Shown here: positions 63,112 to 64,000 of the stretch, piece by piece | Position numbering within the stretch: position 1 is the stretch's first letter | Layout: each line of letters starts with the position of its first letter | Assembly (NCBI GenBank): GCA_900465665.1 | Contig: UBJO01000008.1 | Coordinates: 1 to 64,000 of the forward strand | DNA from: Hyphomicrobiales bacterium | GTDB taxonomy: Bacteria; Pseudomonadota; Alphaproteobacteria; Rhizobiales; Rhizobiaceae | Direction of reading: 5' to 3' | Length of the DNA stretch: 64,000 nucleotides | Translations under genes and position numbers: made by a program | The notes under the pieces: model-generated | What the model saw: only the letters and a program-made list of their open reading frames with translations | Told to the model about the DNA's origin: nothing | The model's database searches: none

Positions 63112-63678
63112 GTGGCGATTTCACCCCCGAGTGATCTGGTGCTGGATGTTGTCAAGGCGGCCGACCCCATGGAGGTTCAGGCCGCTCAGGAAAAACTGAA
63201 GGCAAACCAGGCTGCATTCGCGGCCAACAGCCTTGCCGAAGCAGGCAAGGGCTTCACCTCGGCGGTGGACATTCTCGACCGCGCCTCCAACAAGGCGGGC
63301 CTCAGCGACGTCCAGAATCGCACCGGCAAGAAGGAAGAAATTCCGGAGACCTATCGCAAGTTCGAAGCGATGGTGCTGCAGAATTTCATCAAGAACATGC
63401 TGCCCAACGAGAGCGAAGACGTCTACGGCAAGGGCGCCACGGGCGATATCTGGAAGGGCATGATGGCCGAACAGCTCGGCAACACCATCGCCAAGGGCGA
63501 TGGCATCGGCGTTGCCAAGCAGCTTTATCACGATGCTCTGAAGAAACAGGAAGGTAGGGTCGTCAACGCCACTACCGACAAGGATGACCGCAATGCAGCG
63601 GTCAGCATGATCAATGAAATACAGCGCCAGACGTTTGGCGTGACATCGACGGACAACAAGTCCGCAAGCGACGCCTAA
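63112..63678 (+). CDS. flgJ: FlgJ-type rod-binding protein (CheL-like)
   Basis: The 188-residue protein contains the rod-binding domain of FlgJ at about 82-145 (YRKFEAMVLQNFIKNMLPNE, GMMAEQLGNTIAKGDGIGVA). It lacks the muramidase half found in enteric FlgJ. Caulobacter CheL has the same single domain. The separate lytic transglycosylase at 52578 probably supplies the missing activity. It starts with GTG at 63112. Confidence 0.85.
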   Translation: MAISPPSDLVLDVVKAADPMEVQAAQEKLKANQAAFAANSLAEAGKGFTSAVDILDRASNKAGLSDVQNRTGKKEEIPETYRKFEAMVLQNFIKNMLPNESEDVYGKGATGDIWKGMMAEQLGNTIAKGDGIGVAKQLYHDALKKQEGRVVNATTDKDDRNAAVSMINEIQRQTFGVTSTDNKSASDA

Positions 63679-63695
63679 GGGAATCGAGGAAAACA

Positions 63696-64000
63696 ATGGA
63701 AATAATCTCGAACGAATACCGTATCAAATCGGTTCTTGGACGCCTGGAAATGATCATCGACAACGAGAACACGCGCATCGGCAGCGATCCGCAGTTCGAT
63801 CTCAAGGTGTCGAATGCCCACAAGAGCCGCTGCCTCTATGAGCTGTCGATGCTCTTCAGCGATACGGATCCCAAGGAACTCGCAGCCTCGCACCTCGAAC
63901 AGCTGCATGGCCTGAAGGAAAAGCTGGCGCTCAACGCCCGCCGCGTCGAGGCTCACCTCGAAGCCGTGCGCACCGTCGCCGATCTCCTGAAGAACGCGGT
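63696..64000 (+). CDS. Partial helical flagellar-locus protein (possibly FlgN-like chaperone)
   Basis: The frame starts at ATG 63696 after GAGGA and is cut by the window end after 101 codons. The visible part is helical and charged (IKSVLGRLEMIIDNENTRIG, LHGLKEKLALNARRVEAHLE), without membrane segment. Its size, helicity and position after flgJ suggest an export chaperone such as FlgN, but no signature proves it. Confidence 0.55.
   Translation, partial: MEIISNEYRIKSVLGRLEMIIDNENTRIGSDPQFDLKVSNAHKSRCLYELSMLFSDTDPKELAASHLEQLHGLKEKLALNARRVEAHLEAVRTVADLLKNA

Noticed and set aside
1..64000. tRNA or rRNA genes, CRISPR arrays, insertion sequences or prophage genes
   Set aside because: None was seen on either strand. 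The four flagellin copies are the only long repeats.

Overview
The window is the chemotaxis and flagellar supercluster of an alphaproteobacterium of the Rhizobium/Agrobacterium/Sinorhizobium group. Evidence for this is the gene order (icpA-cheS-cheY1-cheA-cheW-cheR-cheB-cheY2-cheD-cheT-fliF, visN-visR, rem), the rhizobial motor accessory genes motC and motE, the post-transcriptional flagellin regulators flaF and flbT, four tandem flagellin genes, CtrA-type sites, and strongly GC-biased third codon positions.

Layout. (1) 1-8.9 kb: accessory and sensory genes. On the minus strand lie a fused VOC dioxygenase-like/esterase-like protein, a REC-kinase-REC hybrid kinase, a CheY-like regulator and a membrane PAS kinase. 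A lone CheY-like regulator follows on the plus strand. Next come a LuxR-type regulator overlapping a receiver protein, and a soluble kinase that converges on them. (2) 9-13.95 kb, minus strand: secDF, a small membrane protein, a decayed 3' remnant of a cation antiporter, an ArnT-like GT39 glycosyltransferase and a possible 37-codon membrane peptide. (3) 14.4-24.5 kb: the chemotaxis operon, beginning with a globin-coupled-type soluble receptor, then fliF. (4) 24.8-26.4 kb: visN and visR, the LuxR-type master regulators. (5) 26.4-31.6 kb, minus strand: motA-fliM-fliN-fliG-flhB and a conserved unknown. (6) 31.8-40.8 kb: flgF-fliI-unknown, then flgB-flgC-fliE-flgG-flgA-flgI-motE-flgH-fliL-fliP. 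(7) 40.9-42.8 kb, minus strand: a TPR/O-GlcNAc-transferase-like (GT41) protein inserted between fliP and the flagellins. (8) 43.2-47.7 kb: four flagellin genes. The first three each have a clear terminator, and all four have similar leaders. (9) 47.8-53.2 kb: a FliH-like protein, motB, motC, fliK and a lytic transglycosylase. (10) 53.4 kb to the end: rem, flgE-flgK-flgL-flaF-flbT-flgD-fliQ, flhA-fliR, a FliJ-like coiled-coil protein, a FlgJ/CheL-like rod protein and a gene cut by the window edge.

How it works together. From established work on Sinorhizobium, VisN/VisR activate rem, and Rem activates the structural genes. The Che proteins modulate a proton-driven MotA/B motor assisted by MotC and MotE, and FlaF/FlbT tune flagellin expression. 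The non-coding DNA repeats several signals. CtrA-like TTAA-N7-TTAA sites precede flagellin genes and rem. A CAAG-N9-nTA element precedes several structural operons. A GGCATGA box followed by a CCGG hairpin occurs in all four flagellin leaders and upstream of icpA. The last of these is the observation most worth following up.
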